Translations under genes and position numbers: made by a program
DNA from: Sipunculus nudus
Taxonomy: Eukaryota; Annelida; Sipuncula; Golfingiida; Sipunculidae
Direction: 5' to 3'
Length of the DNA: 64,000 nucleotides
Assembly (NCBI GenBank): GCA_026874595.1
Contig: CM049314.1
Coordinates: 35,321,229-35,385,228 of the forward strand
Part shown: positions 11,791-25,448 of the stretch, piece after piece
Layout: each line of letters opens with the position of its first letter
Position numbering within the stretch: the first letter of the stretch is position 1
The notes under the pieces: model-generated
The model's input: only the letters and a program-made list of their open reading frames with translations
What the model was told of the DNA's origin: nothing
Database searches by the model: none

Positions 11791-13299
11791 ATTCTGAGCA
11801 CTCTGGAAGTCATTCTATCTTTAACAAATATATATCATAAATCATTAATATAATAATAATTTATATATGCATCGCCTGTTTGTCAAATTCAGCTGAGAGT
11901 CATGGCCCATGGGTCAGTTGTTTATTATCGTTGTGGATACAATATGCGTGGAAATGTGCATGTTTATCAGGACAAATACGAAATCCTATTCAATTCAATA
12001 TATGGTGCATGTAATCTACACAAAAGTAGTCATTTTTCAATACCTTTAAGATTTCTTTTGAAGAAATCAAAGCAAGAAAACAAATTAGCAACATAGTCCT
12101 CATTTTGCCACAAAAATACACTAGAAACTGGAGCGGCAGTTGAATTTTTTTGGCGCACTTCCTATTCGAAGCAAAGTCCACAGCCTAACTAGCTCAGGTA
12201 CGAGTCCTAGCAAGTCTTTTCCCATGCCAATGTCATATTCAATCGAGTCGAGCGTGCTAATTGCAAGACATTGCATATTACTTGTACGCAGTTATATACA
12301 AGTTGGTCATCGCTGATGCAGCCCCCGTTATGACATCGACTTGACATGGAGTAACATCAGCTTGTACACATCAGGGCATATCGGGTGACATATGGAGGAT
12401 ATTTTTTTAACATTTTCAAAAATGTTAAGTGTCGGGGTCACTCCGGAACATATCGGGGTTACATCGGCTTGGCATCGGGAATAGATGGGAACAGCCTACT
12501 GGCACACATCACGGTGAATTCGACGATGTGTAAGCCAGTCTTAAAGCGGGAAAGTCAATATTAATATGATTTGGTAGGTAAACGAAAACAGAACTAAAAG
12601 TACCCAGAAACAAAACCCAAAGGCAACCGCTTAAGACAATATATATGATAGAACAACCTGCAAACACTTAAACACAGAATAAATACATAAACCAAAAATA
12701 TATCTTAACAAGCGAACTCGGACAAGCAATATGGCCAAAATATAAATTTCATTTTCTCTTTAAATAATCCTCTAAAATCAGACTACCATCACACCAGTTA
12801 AGTTAGCAAACTTGTAAAGTGAGCTGGACTTTTCATAAATCACCATTTATGGAGCTATTATCTATATTTCTAACTGAAATGTTTAACTTTATGGTTTGGC
12901 TAATATTTTTTATCTGTTTAATGCTCGATTATCCTCAAATGAAATGTAAAAAAGATATCCTTTCAAAGAGCAACATGACAACACATCTATATGTAATAAA
13001 AAAACTGCGGGTAGTTGGAAAACCGTTGTCCCTGTTAACTTATTTTACTAAAAAATCAAAGTCCAATTAAATATTGTTGTGCATATACGATCGAAATGAT
13101 ATGTAAGTTTAAACCCACGTGTATACTGATATTACATGATTATAATGTTAATCATTGAGCTACAAGCAACAACATATGTAATTATTTATTAATCTTTTGC
13201 CTTTCGACTTTTAGACCTACGGGGTGGCCGCATGGATAACATTTACATACTAGATGTGTCGGAACAACAAGAATGTCCCTGCCTGGAGCAATTTAGAAA

Positions 13300-14165
13300 T
13301 ATTTGTTAAAGTTTGTAAAATTTCCTATGTTCAGGAGCTGTCATACTGTTAGAAGTAGGTGAACCAGGACAAAATACAAAGTCGATCTGTAAGTGGTCAT
13401 TATGCACCAACACACCAAAAATTAGGCAATATCTGCAAGCATTCGGATAAAAAGGCCGTACATGTGCATTTCTCTTGAAAATTTCGATTTTTATGAAATT
13501 TCTATGTTCAGGAGCTGTCATACGATCAAAGTAAGACAACTGCGACGAAATGAAAACTTAATCTGTAACTGGTCATGATCTGGCGAGGTACAATAAATCA
13601 GGTCGATTTCTGCTAGCACTGGGGAAAAAAGTCCGTACACGTGAATTTATCATGAAAATTTCTATTTGCATGAAATTTTCTGTTCTTTGGCCGTCATACG
13701 GGACAAAATGCAAACTCGATCTGTAAGTGGTAATTATGCACTCACACACCAAAAATTAGGCCAATATCTGCAAGCATTGCGAAAAAAAGTCCGTACATGT
13801 GCATTTGTCATGAACATTTTTTTTATATGAAATTTTCTAAATCCAGGAGCCGGCATACGATCAAACGTAGGTCAACCGGGCCAAAACGCAAACTCGATCT
13901 GTAAGTGATCATTTTGCTGCAATACATCCAAAATTAGGCCAATATCTGCGGGCATTACGAAAAAAAGTCCGTACATGTGCATTTGTCTGGAAAATTCTAT
14001 TTTTTCATGAAATTTTCTCTGTTCAGGAGCCCTCATACGGTTAAAAATAGGTCAAGCGCGACGAAACGCAAACTCGATCTGTAATTTATCTGCCCACCAA
14101 AATTCAGGCTAATATCTGCAGGCATTGCGAAAAAAGTCCGTACATGTGCATTTATCATGAAAATT
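13300..14165. repeat. Tandem repeat, about 170-178 bp, five copies
   Basis: TTCAGGAGCTGTCATAC-type words occur near 13331, 13509, 13688, 13846 and 14020. Each is followed by AAACTCGATCTGTAAGTG, CCAAAAATTAGGCCAATATC and AAAAAGTCCGTACATGTGCA. Confidence 0.8.
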
Positions 14166-14199
14166 AGTAAAAATGCATATTGGGCATAAAAATGCGAAT

Positions 14200-16020
14200 T
14201 GGGCTACATGACAAAATAAGTAATATATAAGACATGTATCGATGTAATTAACAGAGTTTTCAGCAGCTAACTCTGACAAAATCCCCTGAGTTTTCCTGGT
14301 TCAATCCCTGACATCAGAATCATGCATCAGATCTTGCATTCTTTATATTACTGCTCAATAACAGAATCGGTCCATCATTAATTGCTGGTGTTATATGTTG
14401 TGTATCCATGCTCTGCATCAATCAAACTTAGATTTGTGTACAAATATTTAAAGAAAACAAGAGTAAATCCTTCAAACTTACCACATTTTTATCAGACATG
14501 CCAAACTCTTTCAACATGATAACAAAATGCGACGACAAAGCCATTGAAAATTCCCTCACCTTTCCCCGACTTCCAAAACTATCAAAGAATTCCCTGACTT
14601 TTACCTGACCTTGCAAAATAACTCGTACCCTGACCCTGCATGATTAACATTGAGCTTAAACCTGTCCAGAGATGATGCCATTTTTTTAACCCATTCTCCT
14701 TGACAGGGGCTTCCCACTTTCTGGTATTTCTCGCATTTACAAGTGAGCTCCCCCTCCCAACTTTGGCTAAAATCCTGCGCAGGTCCTTGAAAAAGGTCCA
14801 AAATATTATGATCACGACCCACCCAGAAAAAAATCCTGGATACACCCCTGCTAATCGCGAATTCAAACACGTTTATTTCAGCTGGGACGCCGTCATTTGG
14901 CATGTATACAGTTACTAGTTGCGGAAGTTGACATCACCCCGGGCATAATGTATGTTATGGTTATAGAACAGACGTTAATGTATACAAAACAAGTGATTTA
15001 ATGGTCCTGGTTGTGTTTGCATGCCATGCCCACTGATTTTCAACTTCACTGACAATTTGACAGCTGTTTCAATTGTGCGCCTAAAAGAGATGTAGAAAAC
15101 GACTGGTACCATGCAGCCAATCACAGACGCCAGCTGAGGGGGAAATCCATTCAGCCCGGGGTGACGTGTGAAAAAAAGTTGTCTTGCCCGCGTAGCGGTG
15201 GAGTTCATAACCTTGTTCTTTTATAATGGGTATATCGCCCATACTCAATGTGTTTTCGGTTTCTAGGCCATTTTAGGGCTGGAAACGAGTGCCTGTGCTG
15301 CAGGCCTATTCACTACAGAGCCACGACTTGGTCTAATGCATGTCTGCCCATTTTCCCGATGCCTATGTTCTCGGAGTACGACGTGCTTAAAAAGGGCAAT
15401 GTAATTTAGTCAGAAAACGGGATTTTCGGTTTATTTAAACATATTTCCACTACGACAGGTCGACAAAACTTGACAGGTCAGTTTCCACTGACAACCATTA
15501 ATTTAAATTTAGGGCTGAAAAAAAACTGGCGCGATCCATGGACGAAAAAGTTAAAGTTAGGGCCACTCTTTTCTTATTAGAAGAACCCAAATTAGTGAAC
15601 TCTCTTATTGAATATTCATCATTAGATCCTTATTTCATTGATTTTTTTAAATGACCAAAAGAGGCAAATGCGTTATCAACTATTTTGGAAATAATAATAT
15701 ACCTTTTTTCATTTTCTTGTAAACAATTTAAAACTTGCTCCCAACGTATGAAATGGACATGACAGAAACAGTGATGTCGTCATAATAGACGTTTTGCACA
15801 AAAGAAGGCACCAATATTCACGGGACCAACTTACATCCACCCACACATACATACATATATATATATATATATAACTATATAAATATAATATATATGGAAC
15901 TATGAATTACGCATTTTTCTCTTTCTGTTATTTTTAGTGCACGTTTTGTTTGGAAATTTTGTGTTTCCTATATATAATCGAGAAAAATCAGGTGGATAGA
16001 GGGAGTGGAAGGACAATAGC
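14200..16020. other. Intergenic repeats, no gene
   Basis: Short, diverged repetitive segments near 14.28-14.64 and 14.82 kb (CCCTGACTTTT- and ATCCTGGATACACCC-type words), the R3 copy and a short AT array near 15.86 kb. No credible ORF. Confidence 0.5.
14975..15335. repeat. Foldback repeat family R3, related copy
   Basis: TGTGTTTTCGGTTTCTAGGC near 15250 is the inverse of the sequence at about 10260. GTGCCTGTGCTGCAGGCC follows, as in the other copy. Flanking sequence holds nothing recognisable. Confidence 0.4.
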
Positions 16021-16025
16021 TTTTC

Positions 16026-16244
16026 TTATCGTTCTTTGTCGTTGAATGGAAGTTCTAGAACTGTAACCACACTATCATTAGACGAAGGCTTACTATACTC
16101 ATCCCACAACCCCTGTCCACCTGTTCTATCGTGATAATTTTTATACAATGCACTAAAACTTACTAGATTTACCTCAGAGGTAAAACAGAAAAATGTGGCG
16201 ATTATCCAACAGAAAAATAATGCTCTCCCATGTATGGATTCCAT
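16026..16244 (-). CDS. Possible small ORF with signal-peptide-like start, unrecognised
   Basis: A 72-codon ORF starts MESIHGRALFFCWIIATFFC, so it has a charged-poor n-region followed by a strong hydrophobic stretch and then polar sequence. Internal GTAAAT and GTAAGT sites could end a signal-peptide exon after TSE or VNL. It lies next to a satellite block, upstream of the LRP exons on the same strand. Both donor options are phase 0, however, and cannot join directly to the 9768 exon. It could be chance or part of a repeat. Confidence 0.22.
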   Translation of the reverse strand: MESIHGRALFFCWIIATFFCFTSEVNLVSFSALYKNYHDRTGGQGLWDEYSKPSSNDSVVTVLELPFNDKER

Positions 16245-16269
16245 GTGATTAATTGTATCCGCCAAAACA

Positions 16270-17465
16270 GAGTTTAGCTTTTCTGATTTTATGACAGGTG
16301 GCGCCACCTACATTCACGTTTACGCTGCAGACATCCAAGCTCATATCTCGGGAACCGTTTGACCGATCAGGAAATTTTTTTTTGCACAAATGTAGCCCTT
16401 GGAGAGCTTTATAACATACACAAAAAATGGTGGCGCCACCTGCAATCATGTTTGCACAGTGTCCATCTGTTCGTCTGCCTTGGGTTAAAATCACTCATAT
16501 CTCTGCAGTGACTTGACTAATTCACCTGAAATTTGGCATGCATATACATCCTGGATAGCTTTTCTGATTTGTGACAGGTGGCGCCACCTACATTCACGTT
16601 TACGCTGCAGACATCCAAGCTATTATCTCGGGAACCGTTTGACCGATCAGGAAAATTTTTTTTGCACAAATGTAGCCCTTGGAGAGCTTTATAACATACA
16701 CAAAAAATGGTGGCGCCACCTGCAACCATGTTTGCACAGTGTCCATCTGTTTGTCTGCCATGGGTTAAAATCACTCATATCTCTGCAGTGACTTGACTAA
16801 TTCACCTGAAATTTGGCATGCGTATACATCCTGGATAGCTTTTCTGATTTTATGACAGGTGGCGCCACCTACATTCAAGTTTACGCTGCAGACATCCAAG
16901 CTCATATCTCGGGAACCGTTTGACCGATCAGGAAAATTTTTTTGCCCAAATGTAGCCGTTGGAGAGCTTTATAACATACGCAAAACTGGTGGCGCAACCT
17001 GCAGCCATTTTTGCACAGCTCCTGTCTGTTTGTCTGCCATGGGATAAAATCACTCATATCTCGGCAGTGGTTTGACATATCTGGCTAAAATTTTGCAGGT
17101 TTATACATCCCCGACAGCTCTCTTGATTTTATGACAGGTGGAGCCACCTGCATTCTACTTTATGCAGCAGACATCCAAGCTCATATCTTGGGAACCGTTT
17201 GACCGATTGGGCCAAAGTTTTGCATGTGTATAGTTCTCACATAGCTCTTTATCATACGCAAAACTGGTGCCGTCACCTGCAACCATTTTTGCTCAGCGTC
17301 CATCTGATTGTCTGCCACGGGCTAAAATCACTCATATACATGAAGTGGATTGACTTATCTGCCTTAAATTTTGCATATGTATACAACTGGGACGGCTTTC
17401 TGGATTTTGTGGTAGGGGGGGGGGGGGGCAACCTTCATACACAATTTGGCTGCAGACATCCATGC
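16270..17465. repeat. 280-bp dimeric satellite, four-plus units with GGTGGCGCCACC palindromes
   Basis: Units repeat every 280-281 bp. Each is itself two diverged halves of about 140 bp, both starting at the perfect palindrome GGTGGCGCCACC (exact at 16297, 16429, 16577, 16709 and 16858) and sharing CTCATATCTC. Later units decay. The several ORFs over this block are artefacts. Confidence 0.85.
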
Positions 17466-18414
17466 TAATATGCAACACTTCACTCTATTTCCCCTTGCCA
17501 CTTCATCCATGCCTCACTTCACCCGTTCCACTCTGATTTAGGCGGATACACGTAGTCGCTTGTCGACTACCCGTATTCTAGTTTAGAAATAAATATGACT
17601 TAAGGGATGTACGGTCTTGGGACATATTAGTGACGACCTAAGCCGACGACCTAAAACTACATACATTTGGCGATTCATAGTGATGATGTCACAAAATGAT
17701 TCGCACGTCACACGTTACGTCACACATACGTCCCTCTAAAATCTCATGGATTAAAAAATGGCCATTTGAACCTTTTTGTAGCTCTTTCTAGTTTCTAGAG
17801 AGGTCAACACCGTTCCGGCGTCACAAAGGAACATATATATATTTCATGCTTATGTAGATCATCATAAATCCCTACATTACCTGCTTTGATAAAAGATAAT
17901 TGGTATCACATTGGCAAACAAAATATATTTGAAAGAAATGGACAGGGATGGTGGAACAGAATTTAGATGGCGGATTTAGACGAGGGCGCCCTACGGAATC
18001 TGGTGATGCAGAATAAATTTCGTATAATATCGCGCCAGATGCCTGGCACCATTAATTTCCTAACAATTCTGTATGCGAGAGCTATACAGTAACGTACTCA
18101 AGGCTTGTGTCGGGGTGCCGTGTCCCTTATTTTATAGGATCCTGCGATAAACAACTGTGAAGAAACTTCCTGGTTTCTACCGTCACGGTGTTGGTAACTT
18201 AAGCAAATGTATACACCCACTGGCATTGTATCTATTGAAAGTATTTTCAATGACCGGCCAATTATATAGACCAACACGCGTGTCGTATAAATGAGCGGGC
18301 CATACAGATCCTGTATAAAAAGCACATTTCTCTCAATTTTCCTAGCCTTTTCATGAAGATAATTCATACATCATGTGCTGCCTATTAGTGTCACGTTATG
18401 TTGATACGCGGTGG

Positions 18415-18463
<49 letters not shown>

Positions 18464-18465
<2 letters not shown>

Positions 18466-18632
18466 GGATGGGGTAATAGTAATATGTAATAGTAACAGCA
18501 AATTACAGGTTTCAAAGTAGTTGTAATAGTAATATACAATAAATTTTAACCTGTAATTATAATAGTAATAGTAATAGAACCACAAGTAATAAAATAATAG
18601 CTATTACTTTAACTATTACAAACCTTGACTTA
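18464..18632. mobile_element. Palindromic TAATAG-rich MITE-like element
   Basis: Ends CAGGGATGGGGTAATAG and, inverted, CAAGGTTTGTAATAG enclose runs of GTAATAGTAATA on one side and CTATTACT on the other, so the whole element can fold back. It is inserted at the edge of an (AT)n array. Flanking duplications cannot be read because of the array. Confidence 0.4.
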
Positions 18633-18894
18633 AACAGGTTAGGGGTACATCGTTAGCTGTCATGGTCCAGTAGGCACAGCAGGGGCATCAGGCTTGAGAT
18701 GATTACGAATTAGATATACCCTGTTTGCAGACTCATTGATTAGGTTTGTCAGTAATATTGCTGTAGTTCCTGGCCAGCTTACACATTATCTAGGACCAGT
18801 TATTGTCAGCTGAGGCTAGACAGTGCTGCTGCAGTGCTGCTGATGTTTGAGTACTTCAGAGGTAAACAGTCTAATTAACCTATCCACCACAACC

Positions 18895-19290
18895 CAAATG
18901 CTCCGCCCTTTTAACTTATTAAAATGAGCCCCTTAAACGCTCCTACACAGAAGGTTTTCCATGGCAATGATAACGAGAGCTGCATATACCATAATAATGA
19001 CGTCACAAAGGTCGATGACGCATGACGTCGTATTGACTGTCGTCATCAACTGGTACCGCTTGACCATTGTTTACTATATCGCAGTAATCGACCTATCGAC
19101 CACAGCCCAAATGCTCCGCCCTTTTACCCTAATTATTATAATGAGCCCCCAAAACGCTCCTACACAGAAGGTCTTCTATGCCCATGGCAGCGAGAGCTGC
19201 ATGATTACAACATAATAATGACGTCACAAAGGTCGAGGAAGTATGGCGTCGCATTGACTGACGTCATCAACTGGTATCGCTGTTGAATAA
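18895..19290. repeat. Duplicated CRE-rich block, about 212-bp units
   Basis: CAAATGCTCCGCCCTTTTA begins two direct copies, at about 18895 and 19107. The block holds perfect TGACGTCA sites at 18998, 19219 and 19259 and a TGACGTCG at 19023. No transcript start was recognised beside it. Confidence 0.7.
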
Positions 19291-20069
19291 ATCGCAGTCA
19301 TTGTGATTTGTGAATTGTCTGCAATATTCTGGTGGAGAATGTTTGATGTCCTATCCTTCCGATTCCCTGTATATATTTAATTATATATAGTTTTTCAGGT
19401 ATCTAGATTGTGCCTTTACGGTACCAGCCCAATGCACTGACTTTAATGCAATCCGGTTCCTCGGATATATTGATTCCCTATATTACCAAACAAAAAAAAA
19501 TCCCTTATTGACAAAAAAGCGTTTACTTTAAATTGCTTAAACAGCTCTTATTAAAAGATTAACACGCACTAACTAACGCACGAAAACCCTTAATTTTCTT
19601 ACATGCTCGATTAAATACCACATTGATCTTCCTTTTATGCGCGTATCATTCAACTGGAGCAATCTGATTATATCGCCGTTCACTTGAGGGAACATTAAAA
19701 AGGTAATAACACATAGAAGTCAGCCTTTCTCATGAATATTTATACCTAAACATGCAAAAAATCTACCCCTCAAAAGAGTTTAAAGCACTCTCCTGATTGC
19801 AGCCTTGTTGTTGATCTCACTGAGTAATGTTTGTACAGGCCGTGACAGGGACAGAACTCCTGTGATGCGTGTATGGCCCACTTAGCTATAGCATGACTTT
19901 GTCTACTACTGCCACACAGATATTAACCAAAACAAAGTCGTTGGAAAATTTTCAACACTAACCATATATCATCATTCTAATAAATGCAAGTCTCCGTCCT
20001 CCACTCATTTGGCCAACACTTACAGTTTTTTCTAGCATAAGTGACCTTAAATTTGTGACTATTAACAGA

Positions 20070-20262
20070 TGACGTTCCTGGACCCGGATCATGTTCCGGT
20101 TGCACACACCAAAAGCTAATTGATTAGCCTATTCCCAAATTATTCTGAACGTTTCATGAGATTCCGTTTCATGGTTGCGTAAGCAAACACACAAACACAC
20201 GAACGGGGATGAAGCACTTATAACCTCCGGGCGGAGGCAAATATCCCACATAACAATGAGCG
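20070..20262 (+). repeat. CA-tailed dispersed repeat R2
   Basis: Contains TTCCTGGACCCGGATCATGT near the start and ends with AAACACACAAACACACGAAC, GGGGATGAA and CTCCGGGCGGAGG. A second member is at 25.08-25.33 kb, and the bases around 28-60 carry the same CCTGGACCC start. Confidence 0.5.
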
Positions 20263-20895
20263 AAAAAAAAAATCAGGCTAAGGCAGAAAAGGGTACGTTT
20301 ATTGATGAAAAGAGTGAAAATATCGCACAGTAAGACAACTATGAAAAATAGTTATAAAATATAATATTCCCATTTTGAACTCGTAGACAGCGATGTCTTT
20401 ACTGAATTAAAATACATTACTCATAATGTTTACCTCTTGTTTATATGGAGGCTTTATCACTGACTGGTTATTTAAAAAAAAAACATGGGAATATTCTTAT
20501 CACTCATGGGTTCGTCTTAAAATCTAAGTTGCTATTTTATTGTTGTTGTGTCCATCTTGGACGCTCTGATATCAGTGGGTTGCCTTCCATGTCACACACA
20601 CACAGTTCTAAATCTTCAAAGGATCCATCAATAAATCTTGTTATTTATCCGCGCGCAGATTTATTTGTGAAATGGAGAGGATAAAACGTAAAAGGTAAAT
20701 GTATAAAAACACACCGGCTACTGTATAAATCAATTCTACCTTCGTAGATATACTTAATACCCACAAGTAAGAAAATGTAACCTTGCTTTTTGATTCAACG
20801 AAACGGGATAATGTCACAGATATTAACATGAAAACATGCTATCAAAACAAACCGATTGTTTCATGTTTATTTTAGTGCGTTCTTATATGGTTTGG

Positions 20896-20957
<62 letters not shown>

Positions 20958-21720
20958 ACAAAATGTATATGTTTATATGTACGGAATTCTCATCATTAAA
21001 CTTATATATCTTCCACTTTGCATACACAGAATATCTAAATACACTTAAAATTAAAAACATAAAGTAAACTTACGAAAAGCTTGCTTGATTGTAATGCATA
21101 GAATGAAAGCTTTGACGATCCACAATAATAGTCTGGCCATAATTGCACTATGAAGTGTTTAAAACGCCATTCAAATGGATACACTTCCAGATAGTTCCCT
21201 TAAATATCAACTTGCCTCGAGACCAGGAAGTTGAACGTGATTCGCTCGCTGCCAGGCCGTGTTTATTCACTTTACCTGTTTGTATTCGTTCACTATGCCA
21301 GGCAGTTATGTAGAACCAAATGCCATAACGGATTAATAAAAATTCATAGATCTGTGTATTTTTTAGTAGCTGTGGAACAAATACAAACTGCGTCTGTAAC
21401 AAAATACTTATGTATACAGACACCTATTGGTACACGTGATGACTATAGCTTACAAAATATTTCTGCGGGTCATGTGGAATGTGTTCTTGAGCTTAGATAT
21501 AAGAGATTTAGGATTTTTTTATGGGTGACTCGCCATGCATCCCTGAATGGAATAATAATAATAAAGCTTCGGGCTGCTCTATTCAAGCAAGTGCACATAA
21601 CCATTTGCTGTATGCAGTATTTACAGGCTGTTCACTCAAGCATGCCCATGTATAAACACACCTCATTTTTATGGCTATCTACGATACAAAAAAACCTTAT
21701 AAATCTTGTTGAAGACACAC

Positions 21721-21768
<48 letters not shown>

Positions 21769-21854
21769 CCCGTTCCTCAAGGGTTGGTGGGGGGGGGGGG
21801 GGGTGACTCGGAGTTAGCGAGTCATCAAAGTTGGGACAACACACACACACACAC

Positions 21855-21896
<42 letters not shown>

Positions 21897-24623
21897 ATAC
21901 ATTTGAAGGTATTTTTTATATATATGCAGTCGAGCCCACTTTGTGCCATATCGGTAAATGGAAAATCCTGTTCATTGTAAATCAGAAATCTCAAACCATT
22001 TCTAATATAAACAATGGTAAATTTGACAGTTTTATATAATTGAATATTGTCAAAATTCCCGTTAATTGTCATGCTTGGAACCCTTGACAGTGATACCAGT
22101 TCGCAGTTAATATCACATCAAACGCCGGCACGACGATCAACGATGCCCTGAGCAGGTAATAGGTCAGACGTATCAAAAGATGGCATTTCTAACCTGTGTG
22201 CAGCGGGCAAGTGCAGCGATGCATGCGGGTTACTCCCCCAAGATGATTACGTTTCTTCGTACGTTAACAAGGGCGATGATAGCGATCACGTCATACATAA
22301 TGAACTCCTGGCCTTTGCAAAGCCGCGGATAAAACATCGGTGACGTTTTGCCGAGATAATATGAAGCACGAGCTCTATTTAGTCTCTCCAACAGACACCA
22401 GGTGCCGCTACCGCTTTGCACAAGTACGTCTGTTATTGGACGTCATTTTTTTAAGAACGGAAGTGTGGTTTGACATGCGCAAGGAATCCCCTGTTATACC
22501 AACCTTGCAATAGACCAGCAAAAGTGGATTATTTTTGCCACACAAGCAACAATATTGTTTACTTGTCTTAAAATAAATAAATAGATTGTCAGGTACGCAT
22601 AAACGTAATTTGATATGCCAGTTTGCAGTAAAAATATTCAAAAACGTTTCATGTTTCCTTTTTATTGACTATTTATTGAATATCATATGAGACATAACGC
22701 TTCTACTATGACCCAAAAGGACATCAATGTTGAAGCCGCATATTGTCACATCCCGGTTATTATCATAATTTATGCATGCATCACCGACATGACAATAAGC
22801 GGGCTTGACTGTATACCGTATCGACGTAATGAGCGCCCCCCCCCCCCCCACATGGAATTTAAGGGCTCTCCTTAAGAAAGTGGGTGGAATGAGCCTCCGT
22901 TTCTCACCTAAAAATCTATGGCAGTCACAGTTATTTTCCCTGCCTCACTTGATGATTTCGAGGGCGTGCAAATATGACTTTTTGTCATGGTATCCCTAAA
23001 CCCATTAATATTGGCTAGCGACAGGAAATTTCCCTTAAAATTGCATCTATTAGTTTCCCCATATTCCTAAAAAAGTTATATCTTAACATAGTCTTGATCA
23101 AGACTAAAGTGACTAGGCTACTTCAGCCTATGAAAAACATTCATTTTCCGAGGGGCATAATACCTCCAATAAATTTGGGCGATGAAAATTTTTAATATAA
23201 AAGTGACAAAAGGGTGTAAATATGCATCATTTTCGTTCCATAGATATTTTAACAAGGATAAAAAAATGATACTTGCCGCGGTATCTGAAACTGTTTACAG
23301 TCTTATTTTACAACCCAGAATGGACTTCTCAGATCTCGATCTTTCTGCTTGCCATTATCCCGGCAAGCCTTTTTCCTATGAGCCAATGTGTCACAACAAA
23401 CTGCATCATTTGAATGGATATGTTGACAACGCACTGAGTTTACTGAATAGGCCTATGCACAACGGTCAAATCATTGTCATAAATCGTGATTAAGGCGATC
23501 TAACTTATAACAGCTTGTTATAGCCCACCAGGCTGTTCACTGAAAACTTTCCATGATGAAAATTGAATATATTTAAGATAAACACACACTTTTAGGCCGA
23601 AGCGGACTATGGGCTGTGCGCACGCCGCCTAGTGGGAAAAGGCCGTACCGCTTAATTATATGCATGCATGGTCAATTGGCTGCATGATGGTTGATAGCCG
23701 TCAGCCGACAAATGGATAATAATACAGTGCGTTTAGGAAGTATTAAGTCGAGTTAAAAGCATTTCTTGTCTAAAACCGTTGAAATAAACATCTTTAAACC
23801 ATTTGTGAACATAATTAATGTGCATTGGCAGATATCTGGCGGGTTTCGAGTTATTATCGTTCGAGGGAGCTTGCTCTCTATTCCGTGAAACAAGTTTTCA
23901 TGACGTTAATGTTATTAAACGTCAGGTCCAATGACAAATTTTAACCTTGAACAGAACCACATTTATTTTATGTAATCGTCCATACCGTATTTACAATTAA
24001 CATCGTCACTTTCCGCCCCAAATATATCTCAACGATCTGTACTATCCATGTTCTCGCGCGGACTTATCAGCGTTTTGGCCGGCTGCGTTAATTTTGCGTC
24101 GTATAGGTCACGCCAGTTCACTAACTTTTGCAGAGCGTTACATCAAATTATGTCAGTTTTGCCGGATTCACTCGAGAAAAATGTTGTCGTTATAAAAAAG
24201 TACCCGAGTTTGAAACGTGCCAGCACCTTCCAGGCTACATAAACGTTTGATTCTTTTGACACATTGAAACCGTGTTAGCTTTTCAGCAATTAACAGATGA
24301 CGTTCGACTGACTTATTCCTAAGAAATGTTTGGATGTGAATTGTCTCTTGGTCTTTCGGTTGACCGTATCAACAGAGCTCTAATATGGGTAACTTCGGCT
24401 GTCATCGAGCCTTACGTGTACAGTTTCTTTAGCCGAAGGGAATGATTGGCTAACGCGCATGATATAAATTCAATGGCTGTTACGTCTTATGTGTGGCACC
24501 TCCTGGATATAACATAGTGCGTTAATACTTTAGAAATGAAAGATGTGTCACCTCACAAGTCGTCAGTGAATATCAGTGAACATTCAATTTTGAGAGCGCC
24601 GGGCGTTTATTACGTCACATCGG

Positions 24624-24626
<3 letters not shown>

Positions 24627-24678
<52 letters not shown>
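24627..24678. repeat. (AT)n microsatellite
   Basis: Run of about 52 bp; no gene recognised in the surrounding 22.1-25.0 kb. Confidence 0.95.
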
Positions 24679-24680
<2 letters not shown>

Positions 24681-25077
24681 TTTGTTTGTGAGACACGTTT
24701 CAAATTAATTGTAATTAAGTATAAGGTTTTATAAAAATTAGGTATTATGTTAACTGTATATATAAATGATAAATCTGTGCAAATATATAATATTTGAGTA
24801 AACTCAGAAATGGAACTCTTATTCTTATTTTCAATATACTCATTTCCAATATATAGATATAATTCTCTGAATAACAGGGGGGATGAGCACTTGCTTGTGT
24901 AAATTGGCGAGGCAATTTTGAACTCGGTTAAGATTCACCGTCTTTAAATGTATTATCTTTTGCTTAGATTTGTTCCCAGTAATATATATATATATCGATT
25001 CTTATAAATGTGGAGAAACGTTAGGAAAATTGCAAATTTGCATTCTATGGAATGCTCCCAAAACCCTGTTTGCATAC

Positions 25078-25335
25078 ACTTATTCGGACCATATTCCCAG
25101 ATTAATACGTGCATGAGTGACTTTAATATATGTGAATGTTCCTTTATGACGTTCGTGAATCCATATAATGTGCCGATTCCACACCAATATCCGATGGATT
25201 CTTTATTGATCCATTCCCGAAATGCACTTATTATGACATTCCGTTGTGAACAAACACACACACACACACACAAAAGCACACACAAAATCACACATACACG
25301 AACAGGGGTGAACGTATACCCTCCTGGTAGAAGCA
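25078..25335 (+). repeat. CA-tailed dispersed repeat R2, second copy
   Basis: Ends with a long ACACAC run, then CACGAACAGGGGTGAACGTA and CCCTCC, matching the 3' structure of the 20-kb copy. ORFs on both strands here are by-products. Confidence 0.45.
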
Positions 25336-25448
25336 TATAGTATGAAACAATAGTCTGAAAGCGTTCGATAATTACTTTTTAATCAATAAGCTATAAACGA
25401 GATGTCACTGAAGACAAAAGGAAATCCACTAACTCTTATTATACATAT

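Larger units (their letters stand above)
19300..25070. other. Intergenic AT-rich region, no gene
   Basis: Holds R2 at 20.1 kb, a (CT)n(AT)n array at 20.90-20.96 kb, AT arrays at 21.72 and 21.86 kb, and a G run at 21.79 kb. The 191-codon plus-strand ORF at 21231-21806 ends in an (AT)n array and shows no family motif. Confidence 0.5.

Noticed and set aside
13300-14165. CRISPR-like array
   Set aside because: Repeats are long, imperfect and contiguous without distinct spacers, in a eukaryotic context. It is an ordinary tandem repeat.
21231-21806. 191-codon plus-strand ORF
   Set aside because: It runs into an (AT)n array and a poly-G run, shows no domain, and has an equally open shadow on the other strand. 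It is most likely chance in AT-rich DNA.
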